Source of the DNA: an uncultured bacterium
GTDB lineage: Bacteria; Cyanobacteriota; Vampirovibrionia; Gastranaerophilales; Gastranaerophilaceae
Length of the DNA stretch: 29,967 nucleotides
Direction of reading: 5' to 3'
Assembly (NCBI GenBank): GCA_905216055.1
Contig: CAJMSH010000014.1
Span: 1-29,967, forward strand
This document shows positions 15,186 to 24,271 of the stretch, one piece after another. The translations under genes were made by a program, and so were the position numbers. The notes under the pieces are model-generated. The model saw nothing but the letters and a program-made list of their open reading frames with translations. It did not search any database and was not told where the DNA came from. Position 1 is the first letter of the stretch; the number at the start of each line of letters is the position of its first letter.

Positions 15186-18100
15186 GTGTTAGTAGCTGAT
15201 TATGAAGATAAAAAAGATTTAACATTTTTTACCAACGAGGAAGGTCAAAAACTCGAAGACCGATTTAAGCGAACGCTAAAAGATGTAAAATATTTTGACA
15301 TATTGGTGGGCTATTTTAGAACAAGCGGATTTTACAAACTATACAAAGATTTTGAAAATATTGAAAAAATAAGAATTTTAGTAGGATTAAATGCGGATAA
15401 AAAGGCTGTAGAAACAATTCAAACAGCTAAACAAATGCCTATAAACTTTGAATCACATACTAATGCAAGAGAGATTTCTTCAGAAACATTTGTTGAGGAA
15501 GTTTATGCTTCTGATGATAATTATGACGTTGAACACGGGATATATAAGTTCATTGAATATATACGTTCCGGAAAGTTGGAGATAAAAGCATACCCTAGTT
15601 ACAATATTCACGCAAAAGTTTATATTAGCAGGTTTAAAGAGGACGACAGAGATTTTGGTCGAGTTATAACAGGTTCAAGTAATTTTTCGGAATCAGGTCT
15701 TAACTCTCAATATGAGTTTAACGTTGAGTTGAAAAATGCAGTAGACGTAAAATATGCTCTAAATAAGTTTGAAGAACTGTGGGAAAATGCAGTTGATTTA
15801 TCAGATGTTTATATAGATACAATTCGGGAAAAGACATGGCTTAATGATACCATTACACCTTATGAACTTTATCTGAAATTTTTATACGAATATTTCAAAG
15901 AAAACCTTAGAAAGAAAGAAGCATTAGATATACTGTTGCCAAAAGGCTTTATGAAGTTAGAATATCAACAGGAGGCAGTACGAACGCTTTCTGATATTGT
16001 TGAGGCATATAACGGTGCGTTTATTGCGGATGTTGTTGGACTTGGAAAGACATATATTGCTGCAATGTATATGCAGACATTGCCGGGTAAAAAATTAATA
16101 ATTTGTCCGCCGCCAATTATAGAATCTTGGAATGATGCAATTTCAGATTTTGGAGTAAGAAGTGCAACAGTTGTTTCACTTGGTAAATTAGAGCACATAA
16201 AGAGAAAAGGGTACGATGAGTATCAATATATTTTTGTTGATGAAGCACATAGATTTAGAAACGAAAATACCGAACAGTATCGGTTATTACATGAAATTTG
16301 CTATGGCAAAAAAGTTATCCTGATAACAGCAACACCATTAAATAACTCAATTTATGATTTTTATCCTTTAATCAGATTATTTCAACCGGCAAATGACAGT
16401 ACAATTCCCGGAGTAAAAAATCTTGAAGAATTTTTTAGGAAGATAAGGATAGAGTTAGACAAGATAGATAAATCCACTCCTGAATATTTGGAAGAAGTTA
16501 AACGAGTTTCAAAAGTTGTCAGGGATAGAGTTCTACATCCGATACTTATAAGAAGAACTAGAAACGACATTAAAGAATATTTTAAGCAGGATATTGCTGA
16601 CCAGAAGTTAACGTTTCCTGAAGTTGATACCCCTCATAAAGTTATTTATGAGTTTGATAAAAAAACTGATGCTATTTTTAACGAAACAATACAAAAAATA
16701 AAAAAAGATTTTACATATGCACGGTACCAACCTGGTGAGGGTTTGGAAGATGAATATAAGTTAAACGATTTTGCTAAAACACAGGAACGAAACCTCGCTG
16801 GATTTATGAAGAGTATGCTTATAAAAAGGTTAGAAAGCAGCAAGTATGCCTTTTTACAAACCATAGACCGTTTTATACAGTCTTATAATGATTTTATTAA
16901 AATGTATGAGTCCGGAACTGTATATATCAGTAAAAAAATAGATATTTATGATTATCTGGATAATGACGACGAAGCAGCTCTTATAAAAGAGTTAGAAAAA
17001 GACTCAAAGTCAAAAGCCTATACAAAAGAGCAATTTCAACCTGGCTATATTGAAAAATTACGTTTAGATTTAAACATACTTCATTGGATAAAAGATGCTT
17101 GGCAGCAAGTTCCTACCGATTTTAAAAAAGATAAATTTCTAAAAGTCTTAAGAACAGACAATCAATTAAAGAACAAAAAAATAATTATTTTCACTGAATC
17201 CATGGAAACCGGATTGGATTTGTACAATACTCTTGAAAAAGAATACGGCGATAAGGTATTGTTTTATTCGAGCGGAGTTTGCCGGTATAACGGAAAATCA
17301 ATAGGTAAAAATTATGTTAAAGAGTTGATTCATCAAAATTATACCCCAAAATATTCGGTACATAGAGATGATATTAACATTTTGATAACAACTGATGTTT
17401 TGGCAGAAGGTATAAACCTGCACCGTTCTAATACAATTCTTAATTATGACTTGCCATGGAACCCAACTAAAGTCCTGCAACGTGTCGGACGTGTAAACCG
17501 TATCGGGACTAAATTTGATAAAATTTTAATTTATAATTTCTTCCCGACATCAACATCTGACAAAGAATTAGGTTTAGAAAACAGTATTAAGGCGAAAATA
17601 CAAGCCTTTCACGATACATTAGGAGAAGATGCAAAGTATCTTACAGATGAGGAAGAAACAACCAACCATAAACTTTTCGGGGAAAATTTCTACAACAAAC
17701 TTAATAATAAAGATACATACAATGACGAGGGCGAAACAGAAAATATACAACTGAAATATATTTCTATTTTAGAAAATATTCGGGAAAATAATTTAGACCT
17801 GTTTAACAGAATTAAATATCTGCCTAAAAAAGCAAGAACGGCACGTAAATACACAGTAGAAAATCCGTCACTTATAACCTTTTTCAGAAAAGGTGCATTG
17901 AACAAAATCATAATATCTGACGGTAAAAAGTATGAAGATTTGCCGTTTGAAGATGCCGTCAAGTATTTTGAATGCCTTCCTGATACAGTAAAACAAACAA
18001 TTACTAAACAATATTATGACTTACTTGATTTTAATAAACAACAGTTTATACAAAATGACATTGCGGAAGAAACTGTTACTAAACGCGGCGGTTCATCAAA

Positions 18101-18389
18101 CCATAAAACAGTTAAATTACGTATTGAATACGCTATAAAAGAAGGACGATTAACGGACGTTCAGGAAGATTACCTGAAAAAAGTTCTTGATTTGTATAAT
18201 GCCGGAGTTGTTCTGAATGAAACAAGCAAGAAAATCAAAAATGAAATCGCCAAAACAACAGATAGTCAGGATGTTTATAACAGTGTAAAGAAGAATATAC
18301 CTGAAACATATTTTACTAATACAAGGGTAAAAGAAAAGCCAAGCGAATCTGCCAGAGAGGTTATCTTATCAGAGATGTTATTACTTTAA
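15186..18389 (+). CDS. PLD-nuclease / SNF2-like helicase of a restriction-type module
   Basis: Large DNA-dependent ATPase joined to a phospholipase D-type nuclease fold, 1067 residues from GTG 15186, chosen because TGGAG ends 6 nt upstream; GTG 15159 would lie inside the right inverted repeat. The PLD half-site is H142-x-K144 followed by G163-S-S-N166. Helicase motifs: Walker A GLGKT (K288), DEAH (D352-H355), TATPLN, then in the second RecA domain DVLAEGINL and QRVGRVNRIG (R766, R769, R772). The next gene is an Eco57I-like methyltransferase, 51 bp downstream. Together they resemble a type ISP or type I-like restriction system divided between two polypeptides. It may translocate on DNA and cut; whether the PLD domain is the nuclease is inference. 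Confidence 0.85.
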   Translation: MLVADYEDKKDLTFFTNEEGQKLEDRFKRTLKDVKYFDILVGYFRTSGFYKLYKDFENIEKIRILVGLNADKKAVETIQTAKQMPINFESHTNAREISSETFVEEVYASDDNYDVEHGIYKFIEYIRSGKLEIKAYPSYNIHAKVYISRFKEDDRDFGRVITGSSNFSESGLNSQYEFNVELKNAVDVKYALNKFEELWENAVDLSDVYIDTIREKTWLNDTITPYELYLKFLYEYFKENLRKKEALDILLPKGFMKLEYQQEAVRTLSDIVEAYNGAFIADVVGLGKTYIAAMYMQTLPGKKLIICPPPIIESWNDAISDFGVRSATVVSLGKLEHIKRKGYDEYQYIFVDEAHRFRNENTEQYRLLHEICYGKKVILITATPLNNSIYDFYPLIRLFQPANDSTIPGVKNLEEFFRKIRIELDKIDKSTPEYLEEVKRVSKVVRDRVLHPILIRRTRNDIKEYFKQDIADQKLTFPEVDTPHKVIYEFDKKTDAIFNETIQKIKKDFTYARYQPGEGLEDEYKLNDFAKTQERNLAGFMKSMLIKRLESSKYAFLQTIDRFIQSYNDFIKMYESGTVYISKKIDIYDYLDNDDEAALIKELEKDSKSKAYTKEQFQPGYIEKLRLDLNILHWIKDAWQQVPTDFKKDKFLKVLRTDNQLKNKKIIIFTESMETGLDLYNTLEKEYGDKVLFYSSGVCRYNGKSIGKNYVKELIHQNYTPKYSVHRDDINILITTDVLAEGINLHRSNTILNYDLPWNPTKVLQRVGRVNRIGTKFDKILIYNFFPTSTSDKELGLENSIKAKIQAFHDTLGEDAKYLTDEEETTNHKLFGENFYNKLNNKDTYNDEGETENIQLKYISILENIRENNLDLFNRIKYLPKKARTARKYTVENPSLITFFRKGALNKIIISDGKKYEDLPFEDAVKYFECLPDTVKQTITKQYYDLLDFNKQQFIQNDIAEETVTKRGGSSNHKTVKLRIEYAIKEGRLTDVQEDYLKKVLDLYNAGVVLNETSKKIKNEIAKTTDSQDVYNSVKKNIPETYFTNTRVKEKPSESAREVILSEMLLL

Positions 18390-18441
18390 CTTAAATTTTT
18401 TTGCGAATGGAGGTTACTTGCAAAAATTTAAGGTGTTTTAA
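18390..18441 (+). promoter_or_regulatory. stem-loop masking the methyltransferase ribosome site
   Basis: CTTAAATTTTTTTGC (18390-18404) pairs with GCAAAAATTTAAG (18420-18432) over 13 bp with a 2-nt bulge. The loop exposes a consensus GGAGG (18409-18413). The ribosome site of the methyltransferase, AAGG (18430-18433), is buried in the right arm. A 7-codon leader ORF starts just after the loop and ends on the methyltransferase start codon, so translating it would open the stem. Confidence 0.5.
18418..18441 (+). CDS. putative 7-codon leader peptide coupled to the methyltransferase
   Basis: TTG at 18418 follows GGAGG by 4 nt and gives a peptide of seven residues (MQKFKVF). Its TAA overlaps the ATG of the methyltransferase as TAATG, the classical arrangement for translational coupling. 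It is too short to judge by composition; the case rests on the ribosome site, the hairpin and the overlap. Confidence 0.35.
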   Translation: MQKFKVF

Positions 18442-21400
18442 TGAATAAGTTACAGGCTAAAAATTTAATAGAAAATACTTTTAATAACAGGTTCGACAAA
18501 GGTCAATTCAGGAATTTTATTATAAATCTTCTTGACAAAATAAATGAAACTAAAGCCGTTAGTGTTGGTCAGGCACAGGTTAAAGAAGCATTCAGAAAAT
18601 ATGTATTATCTTATCAGAGAATAGGACAATACACTGATAAAAAAGGGAACATTATCGATGCTTTAATTGTGCACCTTAATGATAAGTGCTCGTTAGACAG
18701 AAGCAGAACCTTTTTAAGAAATTTTGTTGCGGATTATATGCGGACGAAAGGGAAAGAAAATGCTCTTGTTGCATTTTATTGCGATAATTCTGCTGACTGG
18801 AGATTCTCTTTTGTAAAACTGGAAATATCGTTGAAACAAGATGATAAAGGTAATGTAAAAGTTGCAAATGAGTACACTCCGGCTAAAAGATACTCATATC
18901 TTGTCGGAGAACTTGAATCTAACCACACTGCACAATCAAGATTGGTAGAACTTTTAGTAAAAGAATACCCGACACTGGAAGAAATTGAAGAAGCCTTCAA
19001 TGTTGAAAAAGTCTCAAAAGAATTTTTCGCACAGTATAAAGAACTTTTCTTGCAACTTGTAGATAACCTTAAAGACATTCGCAGTAAAGATGACCGCATT
19101 AATTTTGAATTTACTACCCGTTCAATAACAGAAGCAAACTTTTGTAAGAAACTTTTAGGTCAGCTTGTATTTTTGTATTTTATCCAGAAAAAAGGCTGGC
19201 TTGGCGTTCCGAAAGGTGCAAACTGGGGCGAAGGAGATAAACAGTTTTTAAGACATACCTTTGAAAAAGCGGTAGCGGAAGGTAAAAATTTCTTTAATGA
19301 TTATCTGGAACCGCTTTTTTATAATGCACTTGCAAACGGTGAACGTGATGAACAAATATTTGATTTGCTTGAATGCAAAATCCCTTTTTTGAACGGTGGG
19401 TTATTTGAGCCTTTAAATGGATATGACTGGGTAAATACAGATATTGTGTTTGATAATAGTATTTTTTCAAACACAGAAAAAAATAGAATTGGAGATACAG
19501 GTACTGGTATTTTAGATGTTTTTGACAGGTACAATTTTACCGTAAAAGAAGATGAGCCGTTAGAAAAAGAAGTTGCGGTTGACCCTGAAATGCTCGGTAA
19601 AGTTTTTGAAGAATTACTGGAAGTTCAAGACAGAAAATCAAAAGGTGCGTTCTATACCCCTCGTGAAATTGTTCATTATATGTGTCAGGAATCTCTAATA
19701 AATTATCTTGCAACAGAACTTAATGCAAGTGAAGATGCTGATTCTGACAATTTAACCAAACAGGATTTAGCTGATTTTATACACCATTCGGACCAAATAT
19801 CCGACAGAGAAGCAATCGCAAGTCAAAAAGAAAAATCGACTTCTGTTTACAAACACATTATATCCGAAAATATACGTAAAAATGCTGAAGCTATTGATAA
19901 AGCTCTTGCTAATATTAAAATATGCGACCCGGCTATAGGTTCCGGGGCGTTCCCTGTTGGAATGCTTAATGAAATTGTAAGAGCAAGAATAGCTTTGGTT
20001 GATTCAGGTTACTTACCGCAGGCTAAAAAACGTTCCGTGTATGAATACAAACGTCAGGCAATCCAAAATTCAATCTATGGTGTGGATATAGAATCCGGAG
20101 CCGTTGAAATCGCCAAACTAAGACTCTGGCTCTCACTGGTTGTTGAAGAAGACGATATTAAAAATATTAAAGCTCTGCCTAACTTGGATTATAAAATTGT
20201 TTGCGGTAATTCTCTATTAAATGTTCCAAGAACATTGTTTAATGACAGTTTATTTAGGCAGTTGGAAGAACTAAAGCCGCAGTATTTCAATGAAACAAGA
20301 AAAGCTGAAAAGAAACGATTAAAAAAAGAAATTGATGCAATTATCAAAGAACTAACAAAAGACGGAACTTTTGATTTTGAAATTTATTTTTCAGAAGTTT
20401 TCCATGAAAAAGGTGGTTTTGATGTTGTTATAGGTAATCCTCCATATGTATCAAATAAAGGGACTACCGATGAAGAAAAGAAAAATTATTTAAAACTTTA
20501 TGGAATGTCTGACGACCTGTATAATTATTTCTTTATAAAATCAATATCAATACTAAAAGAATTTGGGACATTGGCTTTTATAACTTCTGATACATATTTA
20601 ACAATAAATTCTAAGTTAAATCTTCGAGACTTATTTCAAAAAAATAAAATATTAGAATTAATAAAAACAGATAATGTATTTGAAAATGCAATGGTTTCTC
20701 CAGCTATTTTGATTATTGAAAAAAGAAATATGGAGCGTATTGATTACAATTTTATTTTTAAAGATGCTATTAACGATTTTAACAATCCATTAACTGAAAA
20801 AATAAATGTAGCAACATACCGAAATGCCGTAAATAAAGTATTCTTTTTCCCAAACAAATGCAATATAGAGTTTTATAACAAATATAATTCTAAAATAAAT
20901 GAATTATACAACAGTTGGTGGGAGTGTATATCCACAAGCAAAAATATTTCAAAGAATGAATCAAAACTTAATATATATCGTCAAAGTTTAAAGGAACAGG
21001 ATATAGTATTATTAGGAACCGTTACAGAAGGCGGACAAGGACTAGCAACAGCTAACAATGGAAAATATATTGCCGTAAGAAAAACAAGTAAATGGGCTGA
21101 AAATATTATTTCATCCCGCCCGCAAAAACTTTCAGAAGCGATAAAGAAATCAAAGATAACAGAATTAAACGAAATTAAAGATTGCAAAAGTTATCTTAAT
21201 AATATGTCTGAATCCGAGATAGAATCTTTGTTTGATAGCTTAAAAGAAAAATATGGAAGAGATATTTTTGGACAGGGATATATCTATAAACTGATTGATG
21301 ACTCTGAAATTGCCAATGTAGATGAATTAACAGACGAAGAAAAACTTAATGGCATAGATATGAATAAGCCGTATTATGTACCTTATGATAAAGGAGATAA

Positions 21401-22016
21401 AGACGGTAACAGATGGTATCTGGAAACGCCTTTTGCAATAGCCTGGACAAAAGAGAATGTTAAATTTTTAAAAAGTAATTCTGGGAAAAAAGGAAGTGGA
21501 ATGCCAGTTGTGCGGAATCCTCAGTTTTACTTTAAGCCAGGATTTTGCTGGAGTAATGTCCTCAATCCACATGCAAAATTGTTAAAGACAAAACTAAAAG
21601 AGAAGACTATTAATGACGTCGGTTCAATGTCTCTAAATACAGTAAAAGAACACTTGGTGCCCAATTATTATATTGTTTGTATATTAAATTCAAATATTAT
21701 TTTTGAATATTATAGAAACTATGTAAATAATACTGTTAATATTCAAATTAATGATATTAGGCAATTACCAATAATTATACCAACCAAAGAGCAATTAACT
21801 AAATTTAAAAAACAGTCTGATAAAGCATATCAAATAAAAAAACAGCAATTTACAAATATTATCACTGAAAAAGAATCTGAAAAATTACTAAAACCTATAG
21901 AACAAAAATTAGACCTAATGGTATATAAGCTATATGGACTAAGTTATAGTGCAATACTTTCGATTGATAAGGATTTTGATTTAACAGAACAAGAATATAA
22001 CGCATACAAACTTTGA
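18441..22016 (+). CDS. Eco57I/PglX-like N6-adenine DNA methyltransferase with target-recognition region
   Basis: DNA methyltransferase of 1191 residues. The N-terminal 380 residues are helical, then MLGKVFEELLEVQDRKSKGAFYTPREIVHYM introduces the catalytic domain. SAM-binding motif I is D496-P-A-I-G-S-G502; the next acidic motif is DIESGAVEIAKLRLW; the catalytic N666-P-P-Y669 is in VVIGNPPYVSN. The region from about 780 onward (PYYVPYDKGDKDGNRWYLETPFAIAW and later ISTKEQ-type segments) fits the target-recognition part seen in type IIG/ISP and BREX PglX proteins. No nuclease motif is evident at the N-terminus, so cutting probably depends on the upstream PLD-helicase protein or on the DUF2130 nuclease. 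It likely methylates one strand of an asymmetric site. Confidence 0.9.
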   Translation: MNKLQAKNLIENTFNNRFDKGQFRNFIINLLDKINETKAVSVGQAQVKEAFRKYVLSYQRIGQYTDKKGNIIDALIVHLNDKCSLDRSRTFLRNFVADYMRTKGKENALVAFYCDNSADWRFSFVKLEISLKQDDKGNVKVANEYTPAKRYSYLVGELESNHTAQSRLVELLVKEYPTLEEIEEAFNVEKVSKEFFAQYKELFLQLVDNLKDIRSKDDRINFEFTTRSITEANFCKKLLGQLVFLYFIQKKGWLGVPKGANWGEGDKQFLRHTFEKAVAEGKNFFNDYLEPLFYNALANGERDEQIFDLLECKIPFLNGGLFEPLNGYDWVNTDIVFDNSIFSNTEKNRIGDTGTGILDVFDRYNFTVKEDEPLEKEVAVDPEMLGKVFEELLEVQDRKSKGAFYTPREIVHYMCQESLINYLATELNASEDADSDNLTKQDLADFIHHSDQISDREAIASQKEKSTSVYKHIISENIRKNAEAIDKALANIKICDPAIGSGAFPVGMLNEIVRARIALVDSGYLPQAKKRSVYEYKRQAIQNSIYGVDIESGAVEIAKLRLWLSLVVEEDDIKNIKALPNLDYKIVCGNSLLNVPRTLFNDSLFRQLEELKPQYFNETRKAEKKRLKKEIDAIIKELTKDGTFDFEIYFSEVFHEKGGFDVVIGNPPYVSNKGTTDEEKKNYLKLYGMSDDLYNYFFIKSISILKEFGTLAFITSDTYLTINSKLNLRDLFQKNKILELIKTDNVFENAMVSPAILIIEKRNMERIDYNFIFKDAINDFNNPLTEKINVATYRNAVNKVFFFPNKCNIEFYNKYNSKINELYNSWWECISTSKNISKNESKLNIYRQSLKEQDIVLLGTVTEGGQGLATANNGKYIAVRKTSKWAENIISSRPQKLSEAIKKSKITELNEIKDCKSYLNNMSESEIESLFDSLKEKYGRDIFGQGYIYKLIDDSEIANVDELTDEEKLNGIDMNKPYYVPYDKGDKDGNRWYLETPFAIAWTKENVKFLKSNSGKKGSGMPVVRNPQFYFKPGFCWSNVLNPHAKLLKTKLKEKTINDVGSMSLNTVKEHLVPNYYIVCILNSNIIFEYYRNYVNNTVNIQINDIRQLPIIIPTKEQLTKFKKQSDKAYQIKKQQFTNIITEKESEKLLKPIEQKLDLMVYKLYGLSYSAILSIDKDFDLTEQEYNAYKL

Positions 22017-22086
22017 CAAACCAAATCTGACCGAATCTGACGCATTGATATTCTAAAATAAAATATCACCTAGAAAGGATTTAATA

Positions 22087-22143
22087 ATGGAACTATTAAT
22101 CGGACTAATATTATTGTATTTTGCAGCATTCAGTGATGATTAA
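22087..22143 (+). CDS. 18-residue hydrophobic peptide
   Basis: MELLIGLILLYFAAFSDD, preceded by AAAGGA at 22074-22079 with a 7-nt spacer to ATG, one of the best ribosome sites in the region. Residues 3-15 are one short membrane-type stretch and the end is acidic. It sits between the methyltransferase and the TonB-C-like gene and could be a small membrane peptide, a leader or a toxin-like peptide. I do not recognise it. Confidence 0.4.
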   Translation: MELLIGLILLYFAAFSDD

Positions 22144-22177
22144 ATAAAACTTTTTATCAAGAAAGGGTTGAACTGAT

Positions 22178-22807
22178 TTGAATTATAAAAAATATTTTTT
22201 AGTAATAACTTTAATTATTTGCTTGGGTTTGCCAGTATTCGCAAGCCCATACACTGATTATTGTGAAAAAGTAGTTAATCAAATGATAGCAGTGCTGGGG
22301 TTTTCAGATGATTATTTACTAAACTATCCTGTCAGAGTAGATGTTGAAATTATGCCAGACGGCTCTGTCAAAAATGTGTATATAAGAGATTACATGGGAC
22401 GTCGTCAGGTAAAATGGGAAAATAAAATCCTTGATACAACATTTCCATCTCACAATCTTATGAAAGGTATAGGCGGAGGTCCTGCTGTTTCTGTTGTAGA
22501 ACGTCTTATAAAAAAATCCGAATTAAAGAGAATGGAGCAGGAAAAGTTTTTGTTTAACCTGCGTTCAGCACTGATGGACGGTTTTTCATATCCTGCAAAG
22601 AATCAAAACTTAAAAGCAAAGGTAAGATACACTGTAGATAAAATGGGAAGGTTAAGAAACTATGAATTAGTTGAAAGTTCAGGTAATACTTCCTTTGACA
22701 ATGCCGTACTAAAATTCCTCGATAACAGACAGAATTATACAGTAATGTATTTACCGACTTTGCAAACAGAAACTTATACGGATACCGTAACATTTAGAAG
22801 TAAATAA
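22178..22807 (+). CDS. secreted protein with TonB C-terminal-like domains
   Basis: A 209-residue exported protein from TTG 22178 (AAAGGG 10 nt upstream). The signal peptide is clear, ending in GLPVFA before SP. The C-terminal part KVRYTVDKMGRLRNYELVES followed by SGNTSFDNAVLKFL is the TonB-C/TolA-C pattern. An earlier segment, VRVDVEIMPDGSVKNVYIRD, looks like a second degenerate copy. There is no N-terminal membrane anchor with a Pro-rich linker as in true TonB, so it is probably a periplasmic protein built from this domain. It lies downstream of the methyltransferase inside the transposon, followed by a terminator. Its role in a restriction cargo is not obvious. Confidence 0.7.
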   Translation: MNYKKYFLVITLIICLGLPVFASPYTDYCEKVVNQMIAVLGFSDDYLLNYPVRVDVEIMPDGSVKNVYIRDYMGRRQVKWENKILDTTFPSHNLMKGIGGGPAVSVVERLIKKSELKRMEQEKFLFNLRSALMDGFSYPAKNQNLKAKVRYTVDKMGRLRNYELVESSGNTSFDNAVLKFLDNRQNYTVMYLPTLQTETYTDTVTFRSK

Positions 22808-22808
22808 A

Positions 22809-22835
22809 AAAGAGCAGTTTTAATCACTGCTCTTT
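22809..22835 (-). terminator. bidirectional terminator between convergent genes
   Basis: A perfect 9-bp stem AAAGAGCAG / CTGCTCTTT with a 9-nt loop. On the minus strand it is followed by a run of T, which suits the DUF2130 gene; on the plus strand the T-run is short but still usable for the TonB-C-like gene. Confidence 0.8.
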
Positions 22836-22856
22836 CTGCTATTAAAGCTGTTTCCG

Positions 22857-24158
22857 CTATTTTACAAGTAATCTTGCCTCTTCAAACTTCTCCTTCATAG
22901 TAGGATTATTCTTCGTAAGTTTCTTGATTGTTAAGTCTTCCGCCTTGTTATTCGCTAACCGCAGATTGTTTTCAGAAGATAACAACGCTTCTTTAGTTTT
23001 CTGCAAACGTTCTATAGTCTTATCAATCTCATCAATAGCAATTTTAAACTTTTTACTTGCCTGCTCATAATTCTTTGAAAACTTATCTTTAAAATCATTC
23101 ATAGCGGCTTCAAAGTTTGCAACGTCAATATTCTGCGCTCTAACAACAGCAAGTTCCTTCCTGTATTCTAAGGAGTTCAACGCTGCATTTCTTAAAACAG
23201 TGATTATAGGTATAAAGAACTGCGGTCTTATTACATACATTTTTTCGTAATAATGAGACATTTCTACGATTCCGTTGTTATACAACTCATTCTCAGGCTC
23301 AAGCATTGAAACAAGAACAGCATATTCACATTTTTTCTCACGTCTGTCTTTATCCAGTTCTTTTAAGAAATCTGTATTTTTCTTCTTTGTAGAAGTTGTA
23401 TCAGCTTCGTTTTTCATTTCAAACATTATTGAGATAAATTCATTACCGTCAGAATCATAATCACGATAGATATAATCACCTTTACTGCCGGATTTCACTT
23501 CATTATCTTTTTCAAAATAAGCAGCTTTAAACCCTGTAGCACGTAATTTTTCAAACTCAATCTCGCAGTGCTGTTCAAGACTTTCACCTATCATTTTTGT
23601 AGATAATTTCAGTTTGTAATCCTTTAAACGTTCAATTTCGTCATTCTTGAACTTTATCTCAGTTTCATATTTTTCCTTAAGACCTTGTTCACGTAATTTA
23701 TGCTCCTTTTCAGCCAGTTCACTTTCATTAGTAATTTTTAAGATAAACTTTTCCTGAGCGGAAAGTTTATTATTCATATCCACTACAATATTTGCAATTT
23801 CACGCTCTTTATCTTTATTGAAAGTTTCTAACCTGTATTGAAGTTCATTAACTTCATTGTCTTTTTCTGAAATAATTTTGTTAATTTCAGCCTGTTTTGC
23901 TATTTGTGCGGATTTTATTTCTGATTTTAATTGTATTATTTCAGCCTTTTTAGCATTTATTTCTTTGTCAAATGTTTTTCCCATTTCAAGTTTAGTAGAT
24001 AAAAGCAGGTTCTTTTTATCTTTTTCAAATTGTGCTTCTTTGTCTTTTAAATCTTTTTGAAATTCTTTATCTCTAACCTGTTTTACTATAGCAGTATAAA
24101 GAGTTTCATCTACCTGAAAAATTTCTCCGCATTTAGGGCATTTAATTTCGTTGTTCAT
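22857..24158 (-). CDS. DUF2130 protein: coiled coil plus PD-(D/E)XK-like nuclease domain
   Basis: 433 residues from ATG 24158 (AAAGGA 7 nt upstream; a TTG 30 bp earlier has no site). It begins with half a zinc ribbon, CPKCGE at residues 7-12, then about 170 residues of highly charged coiled coil. The domain from MIGESLEQHCEIEFEKLRATGF onward carries D228 in KGDYIYR and E247-M-K249 in FEMKNE, a PD-(D/E)XK arrangement also seen in RmuC-type proteins. DUF2130 genes are often found beside restriction systems, and here the gene is at the right end of the transposon, facing the module. It may be an extra nuclease of the system or a repair/anti-toxic factor; its biochemical role is not established. 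Confidence 0.82.
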   Translation of the reverse strand: MNNEIKCPKCGEIFQVDETLYTAIVKQVRDKEFQKDLKDKEAQFEKDKKNLLLSTKLEMGKTFDKEINAKKAEIIQLKSEIKSAQIAKQAEINKIISEKDNEVNELQYRLETFNKDKEREIANIVVDMNNKLSAQEKFILKITNESELAEKEHKLREQGLKEKYETEIKFKNDEIERLKDYKLKLSTKMIGESLEQHCEIEFEKLRATGFKAAYFEKDNEVKSGSKGDYIYRDYDSDGNEFISIMFEMKNEADTTSTKKKNTDFLKELDKDRREKKCEYAVLVSMLEPENELYNNGIVEMSHYYEKMYVIRPQFFIPIITVLRNAALNSLEYRKELAVVRAQNIDVANFEAAMNDFKDKFSKNYEQASKKFKIAIDEIDKTIERLQKTKEALLSSENNLRLANNKAEDLTIKKLTKNNPTMKEKFEEARLLVK

Positions 24159-24258
24159 TTTTTCATCCTTTCGTTTTCTTTGTGTCAACTGTTAGGTACC
24201 TAGATGACTTAAGAAAATGAAAAGGAAAAATTTGCCTAGGTGCGGAAAGGATGAAAAA
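24159..24258 (-). promoter_or_regulatory. inverted repeat able to mask the DUF2130 ribosome site
   Basis: A 14-bp perfect inverted pair: 24159-24172 contains the DUF2130 ribosome site and the bases up to the start codon, and 24245-24258 is its reverse complement, 72 bp further out. RNA entering from beyond the right end would fold and bury the site; RNA started between the arms would not. A 10-bp palindrome TAGGTACCTA (24193-24202) lies in the gap. Confidence 0.5.
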
Positions 24259-24271
24259 TAGGCTAAAACCT

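Noticed and set aside
24183..24188. TTGACA on the minus strand as -35 of the DUF2130 gene
   Set aside because: It is only about 24 nt upstream of the start codon, so the -10 would fall in the ribosome site and no -10-like hexamer is there.
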